Of a stretch of 64,000 nucleotides of DNA, positions 26,485 to 35,250 are shown piece after piece. Under the pieces are notes generated by a model. That model was not told the origin of the DNA. It saw only the letters and a list, made by a program, of their open reading frames with translations, and did no database searches. Position 1 is the stretch's first letter. Each line of letters opens with the position of its first letter. Source of the DNA: Empedobacter stercoris (lineage in GTDB: Bacteria; Bacteroidota; Bacteroidia; Flavobacteriales; Weeksellaceae); NCBI RefSeq assembly GCF_020281205.1, contig NZ_JACXZC010000004.1, forward strand, positions 62,001 through 126,000, given 5' to 3'. Position numbers and translations under genes: made by a program.

Positions 26485-29094
26485 ATGAAAATAGAGAACA
26501 TATCAATACTTAGAGGTCCAAATTATTGGAGCATAGAACGAGATAAACTAATCCAAATGCGATTAAATTTGGGTCATTTAGAACAATTTCCCACCAATAA
26601 AATTAATGGTTTTGCAGATCGCATACAATCATGGTTACCCTCCATGCACTCACACCGTTGTTCGGAAGGGGTTGCGGGTGGATTTTTTACTCGCGTAAAA
26701 GAAGGTACTTGGATGGGGCATGTGATTGAGCATATCGCATTGGAAATACAAACTTTGGCAGGAATGGATACGGGATTTGGAAGAACACGCGAAACTAACA
26801 CATCAGGAACGTACAATGTTGTTTTTGCATATCAAGATGAACAAGTAGGGGTATATGCTGCAAAAGCAGCCGTAAGAATAGCCGAAGCATTAATTTCTAA
26901 TTCATCTTACTCCATTTCAGCAGATGTTGAAACAATGGCTAAAATATGGAATGCAAATAAATTGGGTCCTTCTACACAAAGTATTATTAATGAAGCAGAG
27001 AAGAGAAAAATTCCTTGGTCAAGACTAAATCAACATTCATATATACAGTTAGGATATGGAAAAAATCAAGTTAGATTAGAAGCAACGATTACAGAAAACA
27101 CCAATTACATGGCTGTAGAAATTGCATGTAATAAATTTCGAACCAAGCAGTTGTTGAAAGATGCATTTGTCCCTATTGCAGACGGAGGATTATGTGAAAA
27201 TCAAGAAGAGTTAAAAAGTATAATCGAAGAAATAGGCTATCCTATTGTCATCAAACCTTACAACTGCAATCATGGAAGAGGCGTAACCACCAATATCAAT
27301 CTCTTAGAAACTGCTGAAAAAGCATTGCAATACGCACAAGAATTTAGTCAAAAAGTCATCGTAGAAAAATTTGTAGAAGGTCACGATTTTAGAGTATTGG
27401 TCATCAATAAAAAAGTAGTGGCTGCAGCGAAGAGGATACCAGCTCATGTCATAGGAGATGGTAAACTGTCCATCAACGAATTGATTCTGATTGAAAATAA
27501 CAATCCTAATAGAGGAGAAGGCCATGAACAAGTCTTAACAAAAATAAAAGTTGATCAACATACGATTTCATTATTAAAATCAAAAAACTACGATTTACAA
27601 TCTATTCCAAAAAAGGATGAAATCATTTATCTAAAATCAACCGCTAACCTTAGTACAGGCGGAACATCAATTGATGTAACAGATGAACTTCATCCAGATA
27701 ATATTCTTTTAGCCGAACGAATTGCTAAGGTTATTAATTTAGATATATGCGGAATAGATATTATTGCTTCCAATTTATCAGCATCTTTGTATTCATCCGG
27801 AGGAGTTGTAATTGAAGTAAATGCAGCGCCAGGTTTTAGAATGCATCTATCTCCAACAAAAGGGATTGCTCGAAATGTAGCTTCTTCGGTTGTAGATATG
27901 CTTTTCCCTCCTCAAAAATCCACCACTATTCCCATAATTGCAGTTACTGGCACCAACGGTAAAACTACGACTACACGACTAATCGCTCATTTATTTAAAC
28001 AACATAAAAAAAATGTCGGTTATACAACTTCAGACGGTATTTATATACAAAATAAGCTGATGGAAAAAGGGGATACAACAGGACCGATTAGTGCACGAAA
28101 AATTCTAAATGATCCAACCATAGATATTGCAGTTTTAGAAACAGCAAGAGGAGGAATTCTTAGAGAAGGACTTGCATTTCGCACTTGCGATATAGGAATC
28201 ATTACCAATATTACCGAAGATCATTTGGGGTTAAAGGATATTCATTCTTTAGAACAATTAGCGAGAGTAAAGTCTGTGGTAGTAGAAAGTGTTAAAAAAG
28301 AGGGCTGGGCCATTTTAAATGCTGAAGATCAGTATTCGATGAAGATTTCTAAAAAATTAGAATGTCAAATTGCGTATTTTTCTTTGGATGAAAAAAATAT
28401 AGAGATTCAAAACAATATAAGAAATGGAAGTACAGTTGCATTTTATACAGAAGATGCCATTGTAATCCAAACCAAAACAGAACGAATATGTATTGCAGAC
28501 GTAAGTAATATTCCATTGACGATGAATGGCAAAGCTGCATTTATGATTCAGAATGTGCTGGCAGCTGTATTGGCAGCGTATTTATCAGGTATAGATATTT
28601 CTACGATTAGAACAGCTTTGGAGACTTTTTTTCCAAGCCCAAAATTAACTCCTGGTAGAATGAATATTTTTCAATTTAAAGAGTTTAAAATTTTAATTGA
28701 TTTCGCCCATAATCCTGCCGGATATATCGCTATAAAAGATTATCTATCGAATGTAAAAGCGAATAAAAAAATTGGTATTATTTCTGGGGTAGGCGATCGC
28801 AGAGATGAAGATATCCAATCTTGTGGAAGAATTGCTGCCGAAATGTTTGATTATATCATTATTAGACAAGAACGACACCTAAGAGGGCGAACAGAAAAAG
28901 AAATAATACAGTTGCTTGTAAAAGGGATCAACGAAGTTCAACAGGATTTTCCTTACGAAATCATACCCAACGAAATTGAAGCCATTGAACATACCATAAA
29001 AAAAGCCGAAAAAGGTGATTTTATTGTCGCATTAAGTGATGCTGTTTCTAACGCTATTGATGTCGTCCAATTTCATTTAGATAAAGATTCTTAA
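26485..29094 (+). CDS. cphA: Cyanophycin synthetase CphA
   Basis: A full-length 869-residue ATP-dependent enzyme that builds cyanophycin, a poly-Asp backbone with Arg side chains. The N-terminal domain (LRGPNYWS...) is followed by an ATP-grasp domain (GYPIVIKPYNCNHGRGVTTN and the later IDIIASNLS/IEVNAAPGFRMHLSPTKG) and a Mur-ligase-like domain with the P-loop TGTNGKTTTT at about residues 488-497 and a substrate loop HNPAGY. All ATP sites appear intact. It faces away from cphB-iaaA. In Bacteroidota a complete set with synthetase, cyanophycinase and dipeptidase suggests true nitrogen storage. Confidence 0.95.
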   Translation: MKIENISILRGPNYWSIERDKLIQMRLNLGHLEQFPTNKINGFADRIQSWLPSMHSHRCSEGVAGGFFTRVKEGTWMGHVIEHIALEIQTLAGMDTGFGRTRETNTSGTYNVVFAYQDEQVGVYAAKAAVRIAEALISNSSYSISADVETMAKIWNANKLGPSTQSIINEAEKRKIPWSRLNQHSYIQLGYGKNQVRLEATITENTNYMAVEIACNKFRTKQLLKDAFVPIADGGLCENQEELKSIIEEIGYPIVIKPYNCNHGRGVTTNINLLETAEKALQYAQEFSQKVIVEKFVEGHDFRVLVINKKVVAAAKRIPAHVIGDGKLSINELILIENNNPNRGEGHEQVLTKIKVDQHTISLLKSKNYDLQSIPKKDEIIYLKSTANLSTGGTSIDVTDELHPDNILLAERIAKVINLDICGIDIIASNLSASLYSSGGVVIEVNAAPGFRMHLSPTKGIARNVASSVVDMLFPPQKSTTIPIIAVTGTNGKTTTTRLIAHLFKQHKKNVGYTTSDGIYIQNKLMEKGDTTGPISARKILNDPTIDIAVLETARGGILREGLAFRTCDIGIITNITEDHLGLKDIHSLEQLARVKSVVVESVKKEGWAILNAEDQYSMKISKKLECQIAYFSLDEKNIEIQNNIRNGSTVAFYTEDAIVIQTKTERICIADVSNIPLTMNGKAAFMIQNVLAAVLAAYLSGIDISTIRTALETFFPSPKLTPGRMNIFQFKEFKILIDFAHNPAGYIAIKDYLSNVKANKKIGIISGVGDRRDEDIQSCGRIAAEMFDYIIIRQERHLRGRTEKEIIQLLVKGINEVQQDFPYEIIPNEIEAIEHTIKKAEKGDFIVALSDAVSNAIDVVQFHLDKDS

Positions 29095-29152
29095 TCATCT
29101 CATTTTAAGTTGATTAATGATTACCTTGAAAATGAAGTAATTTTATAAAGAT

Positions 29153-30370
29153 CTACTTTTTAGATGATCGATTAAAGCCAAACGTTTTTAATCGCTCATC
29201 TTTTTTGTTAAGAATACTATTTTTTAGAACTTCTGCTGCAATCATAGAAAAAGTAATTCCATTTCCACCGTAGCCTAAAGCAAACAAAGTACGATCTCCC
29301 TTTTTCCAAGGACCTATATAAGGCAAACCGTCATCAGTAGAACTAAAAGTTCCGCACCAAGCCATCTCTGTTTTAAATTCAATTTCAGGATATAAATGCT
29401 TAAATTTTCGTTCCAGAACCTTGATTTTTGAACGAAGTAAATCATCTCGTTTTTCAGGATTTTGAAAATCTTCGTCTTCCCCTCCAACAATCAAACGATT
29501 ATCTTTTGTTGTTCTCATATACAAATAAGGATCAGCTGTTTCCCAAATTAAACTACGATTTGGCCACACCATTTTTTCATCAACAGGCGAGGAAATTATC
29601 GCATAAGTAGAAAGTAAATTCATCACTTTTTTAGGAAGAAACTGACCAGCCTCAAAACCAGTTGCCACAATTACATATCGACAAGAAATAATGTGCCCAT
29701 GCTCTGTTAAAAGCTTACAACCATTTTTTGATTCCTGTATATTTTCCACTTTTGTATGCGTATAGATTGTTAAGCTGTGTTTTTGTTGATGGTATTTTAG
29801 CAAGCTAATTGCAGCTTTGTAAGCATCCATTTGGGCAGAAGTATCATTCTGTAACGCAGCAATTCCATCTATATTTTGATATGTTTTTAATTGTTGTGCA
29901 TCCAAATAGTTAATCGGTAATCCCACTTCTTTTCTAAGGGCAAACTCTCTGTCTAACAACTCTACACTCGCTTTATTACTTGCCAGCAAAACAGTCGGAA
30001 CTCTTGTGAAATCAGCATCAATTTTGGTGTTTTTAAAAATATTTTCAATACTTGTAATGGATTGTAAACAATCAAAATAAGCATTTATAGCATGTTTTTC
30101 GGGAACTTTTTTAATTAATTCGCACAAAGGTGTATCAATTTCATATTGTAATTGAGCTGTACTTGCGGCAGAACTTCCTGTAGAAATTGTTCGTTTATCA
30201 ATCAATGCACATTCTATTCCAGCTTCACACAATTCGTGAGCAACTAAAGCACCTGTAATACCAGAACCAATTATCGCAACATCAATGCTATAATGATTTC
30301 GAAGTGGTTGATATAAATCAAAGAATTCATTTTTCACAATCCAATAAGGTAATCCAGAATGTAAATCCAT
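29153..30370 (-). CDS. FAD-dependent amino-acid oxidase-like protein (DAO family)
   Basis: This 405-residue flavoprotein has the FAD motif VAIIGSGITGALVAHEL near residue 30, a second VIVATGFEAG segment and a C-terminal LFALGYGGNGITFSMIAAEV block, the layout of glycine/D-amino-acid oxidases (DadA/ThiO superfamily, the 'puuB-like' group). No Rieske domain is fused. The ATG at 30370 was used because the in-frame TTG at 30436 overlaps the TACTTTTG promoter box. It is convergent with cphA and divergent from a hydrolase gene. The amine substrate is unknown; a link to amino acids from cyanophycin is possible but unproven. Confidence 0.82.
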   Translation of the reverse strand: MDLHSGLPYWIVKNEFFDLYQPLRNHYSIDVAIIGSGITGALVAHELCEAGIECALIDKRTISTGSSAASTAQLQYEIDTPLCELIKKVPEKHAINAYFDCLQSITSIENIFKNTKIDADFTRVPTVLLASNKASVELLDREFALRKEVGLPINYLDAQQLKTYQNIDGIAALQNDTSAQMDAYKAAISLLKYHQQKHSLTIYTHTKVENIQESKNGCKLLTEHGHIISCRYVIVATGFEAGQFLPKKVMNLLSTYAIISSPVDEKMVWPNRSLIWETADPYLYMRTTKDNRLIVGGEDEDFQNPEKRDDLLRSKIKVLERKFKHLYPEIEFKTEMAWCGTFSSTDDGLPYIGPWKKGDRTLFALGYGGNGITFSMIAAEVLKNSILNKKDERLKTFGFNRSSKK

Positions 30371-30433
30371 TGTTGCGAGCTTGTTTGGTTTGAAATCATT
30401 TACCGAAAAAATCGAGCCAAAATATTTCGGGTA

Positions 30434-30441
30434 CAAAAGTA
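30434..30441 (-). promoter_or_regulatory. -7 box of the amino-acid oxidase-like gene
   Basis: The minus strand reads TACTTTTG. It covers the upstream TTG codon, which therefore cannot be the start; the leader to the ATG at 30370 would be near 57 bases. Confidence 0.55.
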
Positions 30442-30542
30442 CTTTAACATTTAGTTTTTTATAATTGGCTTAATGCTTGCGATGTAGTAAATAAGAAGTT
30501 GTCGGTTAGATTGTTAATTATAAATCACTTAAAAATAAAATT

Positions 30543-31385
30543 ATGGCTAAATTAAAACGAAAAGATTATAAACTGAATTATATTGATTACGGTGATAAAC
30601 TCGCACAGCCTGTTATTTTGATACATGGTTGGCCGCTTAGTTTACAATCATGGGAATATCAAATTCCGAAAATTGTAGAAGCTGGTTTCCGTTGTATCGC
30701 CTATGATCGAAAAGGATTTGGGAAATCTTGTGCTACTTGGGATCGTTACGATTATGATGCGTTGACAGAAGATTTACATGCACTTATAGACGAATTACAA
30801 CTAAAAAATGTTGTGTTGGTAGGTTTTTCGATGGGAGGAGGAGAAGTTGTACGCTATATTGCGAATTATGGAAATCAGAATATTTCGAAGATTGCATTAA
30901 TCAGTTCAATCATTCCGCTTGTAAAACAAACACCCGATAATGAACATGGTGTTCCACAAAAGGATTTGGATGAGATTGTGGTGCAACTTGAAACAAATCG
31001 ATTAGAGTTTTTAGAAGGTTTTCATAAAGGATTTTACAATTATGGATTACTTAAAAAATCGGTTCATAAAGAACAATTAGAGTTTGATTTTTCTGTTGCT
31101 TCGCACGCTTCACCTATTGCAACGTTGAAAGCTGCACGCGCTTGGATGGACACTGATTTTAGAACGGAATGTAAAATGATTGAGGTGGCAACGTTAATCA
31201 TTCATGGTAAAGAAGACCAAACTGTTCCCATTAAAACGGCGGGTGATCAAGCGGCAAAACTGATTTCGAATTCAACTTATATCGTGTATGACGATGCACC
31301 GCATGGACTGAATATTACGCATAAAGAACAGTTGAATATGGATTTGATAGAATTTCTTTTAAGTATCGAACATAAGAAACATTAG
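30543..31385 (+). CDS. Alpha/beta hydrolase (non-heme chloroperoxidase-like)
   Basis: A 280-residue alpha/beta hydrolase. HGWPLSLQSWE is the oxyanion region, the nucleophile elbow is GFSMGGGEVVRY (Ser near 98), and the distal acid and His are in GKEDQTVPI and DAPHGLNITH. This set is typical of the non-heme chloroperoxidase/arylesterase branch, whose real substrates are usually esters. It is separated by 2 bases from the lipocalin gene, so both are on one transcript. Confidence 0.85.
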   Translation: MAKLKRKDYKLNYIDYGDKLAQPVILIHGWPLSLQSWEYQIPKIVEAGFRCIAYDRKGFGKSCATWDRYDYDALTEDLHALIDELQLKNVVLVGFSMGGGEVVRYIANYGNQNISKIALISSIIPLVKQTPDNEHGVPQKDLDEIVVQLETNRLEFLEGFHKGFYNYGLLKKSVHKEQLEFDFSVASHASPIATLKAARAWMDTDFRTECKMIEVATLIIHGKEDQTVPIKTAGDQAAKLISNSTYIVYDDAPHGLNITHKEQLNMDLIEFLLSIEHKKH

Positions 31386-31387
31386 AA

Positions 31388-31939
31388 ATGAGAAAAATAA
31401 ATAAAACGATTGTTTCTGGGGTAGCAATAGCAGGAATAGGAGGACTTTGTTATGCATGGTTAAATTGTAGAAAAGTAAAAATACCAGATTTTGTTGAGGT
31501 CGTAGAGAATTTTGATCCACAACAATACATGGGAAAATGGTACGAAATGGCTCGTTTGGATTTTAAGTATGAAAAAAATCTAAGTCAAGTTACAGCAACT
31601 TATTTTCTGAGTAAAAATGGAAAAATTGAAGTTCATAATCGTGGGTATGATGCTAAAGAAGAGAAGTGGAAAGAAGCACACGGAAAAGCAACTTTTAACG
31701 GAGAAGAAGGAAGAGGAGCATTGAAGGTTTCTTTTTTTGGTCCGTTTTATTCAGGCTACAATATTGTGATGATGGATCCAGCGTACGAAACAGCTTTAGT
31801 TTTTGGTGAAAGCCACGAGTATATGTGGATATTATCCCGAAAGAAAAGCATACCAGAAAATATAAAACAAAATTACCTGAGATATGCAGAAGAAAAAGGT
31901 TATGATGTTTCCCAATTAACGTGGACAAAACAAGATTGA
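31388..31939 (+). CDS. Blc-type lipocalin
   Basis: A 183-residue lipocalin with the first structural motif GKWYEMARLDFKYEKNL and the later FFGPFYSGYNIVMMDPAYETALVFGE and WILSRKK blocks of bacterial Blc. An N-terminal hydrophobic helix (residues ~8-26) could anchor it; the Cys that follows lacks a clean lipobox. Bacterial lipocalins bind fatty acids or lysophospholipids at the envelope. A paralogue lies in the carotenoid operon (54029-54592) with very similar motifs. The gene ends just before a strong terminator. Confidence 0.9.
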   Translation: MRKINKTIVSGVAIAGIGGLCYAWLNCRKVKIPDFVEVVENFDPQQYMGKWYEMARLDFKYEKNLSQVTATYFLSKNGKIEVHNRGYDAKEEKWKEAHGKATFNGEEGRGALKVSFFGPFYSGYNIVMMDPAYETALVFGESHEYMWILSRKKSIPENIKQNYLRYAEEKGYDVSQLTWTKQD

Positions 31940-31959
31940 TTTTCTATTCATTTGTTTAT

Positions 31960-32001
31960 AAAATACCCTCTGTGTTTAAAAATGAAACAGAGGGTATTTT
32001 T
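31960..32001 (+). terminator. Terminator after the lipocalin gene
   Basis: AAAATACCCTCTG (31960-31972) and CAGAGGGTATTTT (31988-32000) form a perfect 13-bp stem with a 15-base loop and end in T. The right arm overlaps the first codons of a type IX sorting-domain remnant. Confidence 0.85.
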
Positions 32002-32139
32002 GACTTAACTGGAAAACTGATTCAAGTTATTCAAAATCAAAATACATTAACTGTTCAGCATTTAACGCCAGGAAATTATATTGTAAAAATTGATTATTTA
32101 AACGCTACATCAGAAACCCTAAAATTGATAAAAAAATAG
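31991..32139 (+). pseudogene. Remnant of a type IX secretion C-terminal sorting domain
   Basis: About 48 codons read GIFDLTGKLIQV, then LTVQHLTPGNYIVKIDY, and end ETLKLIKK-stop. This is the second half of a type A sorting domain (compare YNLQGQIVL..LPNGIYILKT..KKIIKK at 1423-2034). No signal peptide or body is present, and a terminator arm forms its first codons. A longer frame reaches back to 31921, but it overlaps the lipocalin end and the hairpin. It is most likely a leftover of a deleted secreted-protein gene. Confidence 0.65.
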
Positions 32140-32272
32140 CTATTCGTCCAGAGCTCAAATGAATGGTAAAACAACCAATTTCTGAATACTAAAAATCATA
32201 AAAGAGCTTTCGTTATAAATTAGATAATAGCTTGTTAAAAATAATGAAGGTTAAGAATATATTGAATAAAAA

Positions 32273-32302
32273 AAGGCTGAATTCTTGTTAAGAATCAGCC
32301 TT
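32273..32302 (-). terminator. Terminator of the cold-shock gene
   Basis: On the minus strand AAGGCTGATTCTT and AAGAATTCAGCCTT pair with one bulged base around a 3-base loop and run into seven T. It lies 78 bases downstream of the csp stop. Confidence 0.75.
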
Positions 32303-32379
32303 ATATAATTAAATTATTTTTTCAAATTGAAGTTTACTTATTTAAATGTATACTATAGAAATGATAAAATAAATAAGAA

Positions 32380-32571
32380 TTACATTTTTCTAACTTGAGT
32401 AGCCATAATCCCTTTTTGACCTTGCTCTACTTTAAAAGAAACTTTGTCATTTTCTTTTATATGATCAATTAAATTAGATGTGTGTACAAAGATTTCATTT
32501 CCTGTTGTTTGTACTGTAATGAAACCAAATCCTTTAGCATCATTAAAAAATTTTACTATACCTTCTTGCAT
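32380..32571 (-). CDS. CspA-family cold-shock protein
   Basis: A 63-residue single cold-shock domain with both RNP motifs: KGFGFIT and IFVHTSNL. The start MQEGIVKFFNDAKGFGFI is standard. It binds single-stranded RNA/DNA as a chaperone. The ending MATQVRKM is a normal OB-fold closure. Transcription is monocistronic: there is a strong terminator behind it and over 900 gene-free bases in front, which may hold a long regulated leader as in other csp genes. Confidence 0.95.
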   Translation of the reverse strand: MQEGIVKFFNDAKGFGFITVQTTGNEIFVHTSNLIDHIKENDKVSFKVEQGQKGIMATQVRKM

Positions 32572-33485
32572 AATTTATATTTTTAAAAAGTAGAGAATAA
32601 ATAAATAATTATTACCTTATATCAAAAGGAACTAATTTTTTCTTTAGTAAAAATTATTTCATTATTCTCTATAATTTATCAACTTAACGCGTGATAATTA
32701 ACGGTAATATTGGAGATTAAAACAATTTAAAAATTGTAAATAATAAAAAGTATAAATTAAAAGGAAAAAATTACAGTAGTCTTAAAGGAATTTAGCAAAA
32801 AGCTAAAAATAATAAAAATGTAAATCAAACTATTTAGTTTGTAACTAATAATATCTCATCTCTGATATTTGTACAAATGTATACTAAAATAGTTGAAAAT
32901 AAAAATATATTAATAAAATTAAATAATATTTATTTAAATAGCAGTAAATTTTAAATATTATTGCAAATATTTAAAATCTAAAAAGTGTAAGGAGCTAATT
33001 ATTTTATAATCCATCTTACTATATAGTGCACAATAGTAGTAGCTATTAACGTCATAAATTTAGTTTAATTGTTCAGTTAATTTTGTCATATTTTTATATA
33101 CTATAAATCCAATAACTTTTGCTTCAGGATATAATTGACAATTTTTCGGGCGGTATCATCCAAAATAATCTATCATTTATACTAATGAATTTATGGATTT
33201 ACACTACATTTGAAGATATATTATATGCATATAATTAAATTCGATAATTCTTATTCCAATTTATTTTTTCAAAGATTGTTCAATGTTTTTTTCTGGTTTT
33301 TCTAGACTTTTATTCACTTACCACTTTGATTTTAATACTTTAATCTAAGATGTGTAGAACTATATAAGTTTAGTTCATTCCTCCTGTTTCTAAATGAAAG
33401 TTTCTTATCGTTTGTGTATATGAAATGAAACAATAGATTCATTTTTAATTTCTTAAAATGAACAAAAACAACACTGTTAACCTCT
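32572..33485. other. Gene-free A/T-rich stretch between csp and the antiporter gene
   Basis: About 910 bases of very A/T-rich sequence with no supported gene on either strand. The csp leader (minus strand) must lie in the first part. A perfect 12-base palindrome ATTTGTACAAAT occurs at 32867-32878 and may be a regulator site, but nothing links it to a gene. No promoter of the full TTG/TAnnTTTG type was found near 33486. Confidence 0.5.
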
Positions 33486-34583
33486 ATGAAGAAAAAAATA
33501 TATCTTTTAGTATGGACCATCCTTATTCCTATATTTGGCTGGTTGGCTTATTTTGGTCACTACTATTTTTCTGGAACATTTTATTCGTTTATTTTATCTT
33601 TCATGCTTATAGGAAGTGTACTTGCTGCCGTGCACCATTCTGAAGTTATTGCTTATCGGGTAGGGGAACCATTTGGTACGCTTCTCTTGGCATTTGCCAT
33701 TACTGTAATCGAAGTTGCTTTGATTATTTCAATTATGCTGGGAGCAAAAGGTTTGGAAACCATCACACTTGCCAGAGATACTGTGTATGCAGCTGTAATG
33801 ATTATCATTACTGGAATTATAGGTGGATGTCTTATTATAGGTTCTATAAAGTTCAAGGTACAAAATTTTACACTTCAAGGTGTGAGTACCGCTTTAATTA
33901 CGCTTACTTCTATTCTTATTTTTGTGCTTATTTTACCTAATTATACGATTAGTCATAATGGAGGTGAATATACATCTACCCAATTAATTTTTGTGTCTAT
34001 TATAAGTTTAGGCTTATATCTTGGTTTTACAATGATGCAGACGATTCGACACCGTAGTTATTTTGTCTCTCCAGAGAACAAATTATCTGAAAATATGGTG
34101 TTACCTAAACTTCCTGAAAAACCATCTCGTAAAGAAATGTACATCAGTATTGTATTTTTAATTTTATGTCTTGGTATTGTGGTATTATTAGCAAAATTAC
34201 TCTCAAAAGATGTGGAACATATGGTAAAATGGGCAGGTGCACCAAAATCTCTTGTAGGTGTAATAATAGCGGGTATTGTACTTCTTCCAGAATGTTTGGC
34301 TGCATTTAGGGCTGCGAAAAATAATCAAATTCAAACATCGTTGAATTTAGCTTTCGGTTCTGCTTTGGCAAGTATTGGGCTTAGTATTCCTGTAATAGCA
34401 ATAACATCTGTTGTTACAGGAATAAGAATGAGTTTGGGAATTGATACTAAATCTACTATTTTATTGGGATTATCATTATTTATTATTACAATCTCTTTGG
34501 CAACAGGAAAAACCAATATTATGCAAGGATTTGTATTGATTTCAATTTTTCTAATTTATCTTTTTACAATAGTATTTCCTTAA
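33486..34583 (+). CDS. chaA: Calcium/proton antiporter, ChaA-like (CaCA family)
   Basis: A 365-residue inner-membrane protein with about eleven helices. The two inverted CaCA repeats carry the ion-binding acidic motifs: EPFGTLLLAFAITVIEVALI in the first half and VLLPECLAAFRAAKNNQIQTSLNLAFGSALASIGLSIPV in the second. It should export Ca2+ (or Na+) in exchange for protons. It is convergent with a small zinc-ribbon gene and shows no operon partners. Confidence 0.88.
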   Translation: MKKKIYLLVWTILIPIFGWLAYFGHYYFSGTFYSFILSFMLIGSVLAAVHHSEVIAYRVGEPFGTLLLAFAITVIEVALIISIMLGAKGLETITLARDTVYAAVMIIITGIIGGCLIIGSIKFKVQNFTLQGVSTALITLTSILIFVLILPNYTISHNGGEYTSTQLIFVSIISLGLYLGFTMMQTIRHRSYFVSPENKLSENMVLPKLPEKPSRKEMYISIVFLILCLGIVVLLAKLLSKDVEHMVKWAGAPKSLVGVIIAGIVLLPECLAAFRAAKNNQIQTSLNLAFGSALASIGLSIPVIAITSVVTGIRMSLGIDTKSTILLGLSLFIITISLATGKTNIMQGFVLISIFLIYLFTIVFP

Positions 34584-34602
34584 AATATAGTTGCATATTT
34601 AT

Positions 34603-34824
34603 CTAAATTTTAACCACTCTGAGAAGTATTTTATGTTCACAATCCTCACAATATGCCGAATCACCATCTCTTATTAATCGGTTTTCTAAATTAATCTCTA
34701 TACTACAAATAGGGCAATAGATGTAGTGATCTGCAAATTTTAGATCAATAGGTTGCTCCAGAACTGTAGGTATTTCTAAGACGGAGACACTTTCGTTTTT
34801 TGTGTTTTGTTTATTGTCTGCCAT
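34603..34824 (-). CDS. Small zinc-ribbon-like protein
   Basis: A 73-residue protein with a low-complexity N-terminus and a C-terminal YCPICSIEIN...YCEDCEHKI, two CxxC pairs 20-25 residues apart, as in zinc ribbons. No other domain is visible and no function is known. It lies convergent to chaA (19 bases between stops) and divergent from the restriction-modification island. Confidence 0.55.
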   Translation of the reverse strand: MADNKQNTKNESVSVLEIPTVLEQPIDLKFADHYIYCPICSIEINLENRLIRDGDSAYCEDCEHKILLRVVKI

Positions 34825-34902
34825 AATTCTTAAATTAATTGTAGTATAAATTTAACTCATATTTATAATTGTTTACTTAGGTTACTAATATGATACATAT
34901 AC

Positions 34903-34947
34903 TTGTTTATAGTCGTTAGTTTATATAAATTTGACCTTTTTGGTCAA
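34903..34947 (+). promoter_or_regulatory. Promoter with overlapping palindromic operator of the R-M controller
   Basis: TTG at 34903-34905, a 20-base spacer and TAAATTTG at 34926-34933 form a good promoter. A palindrome TTGACC-TTTTT-GGTCAA spans 34931-34947, covering the end of the -7 box and the expected transcription start. A protein bound there would block initiation, as expected for an autoregulated controller. Confidence 0.65.
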
Positions 34948-34962
34948 TCAAATATTCAACAA

Positions 34963-35250
34963 ATGGATATAGGTACAATAATTAAAGAAGCAAGGTTGAA
35001 AATAGGAATGTCACAAAAAGATTTAGCGACACAAATTGGCTGCGATGTTTCTTTTCTTTGCAAAGTTGAAAAAAACGAAAAGAAGTTAAGTTTAGAAAAG
35101 TTGGAATTAGTATCATCTATTCTAAATTTAGACTTCTTAAAATATAAAAATGAATATTATTATGATAAAGTTGATTCAATTTTTGAAAATGAAAAAGAGG
35201 ATTATAAAGTCATGATAATTAATAATATAATTAATAAAAAGAATGTATAG
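34963..35250 (+). CDS. XRE-family controller-like HTH protein of the R-M island
   Basis: A 95-residue protein with an N-terminal Cro/C1-type HTH (residues ~4-58: IIKEARLKIGMSQKDLATQI, then SFLCKVEKNEKKLSLEKLELV) and a short charged tail. The ATG at 34963 was chosen because the longer frame would start upstream of the predicted transcription start. It overlaps the methyltransferase gene by 8 bases, so it belongs to the operon. Small HTH genes in this position commonly act as C-proteins that delay restriction; the palindrome over its own promoter supports this. Confidence 0.82.
   Translation: MDIGTIIKEARLKIGMSQKDLATQIGCDVSFLCKVEKNEKKLSLEKLELVSSILNLDFLKYKNEYYYDKVDSIFENEKEDYKVMIINNIINKKNV

Noticed and set aside
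30371-30436. Longer N-terminus for the oxidase-like protein from TTG 30436
   Set aside because: The TTG is part of the TACTTTTG promoter box, so it would not be in the mRNA.
31921-32139. 72-codon frame as a complete gene
   Set aside because: Its first third overlaps the lipocalin end and a 13-bp terminator, and only the last ~48 codons resemble a protein (a sorting-domain tail). It is listed as a remnant.
32867-32878. Palindrome ATTTGTACAAAT as a regulator site
   Set aside because: It lies over 600 bases from the next plus-strand start and about 300 bases upstream of the csp start, with no matching promoter; a chance palindrome in A/T-rich DNA is possible.
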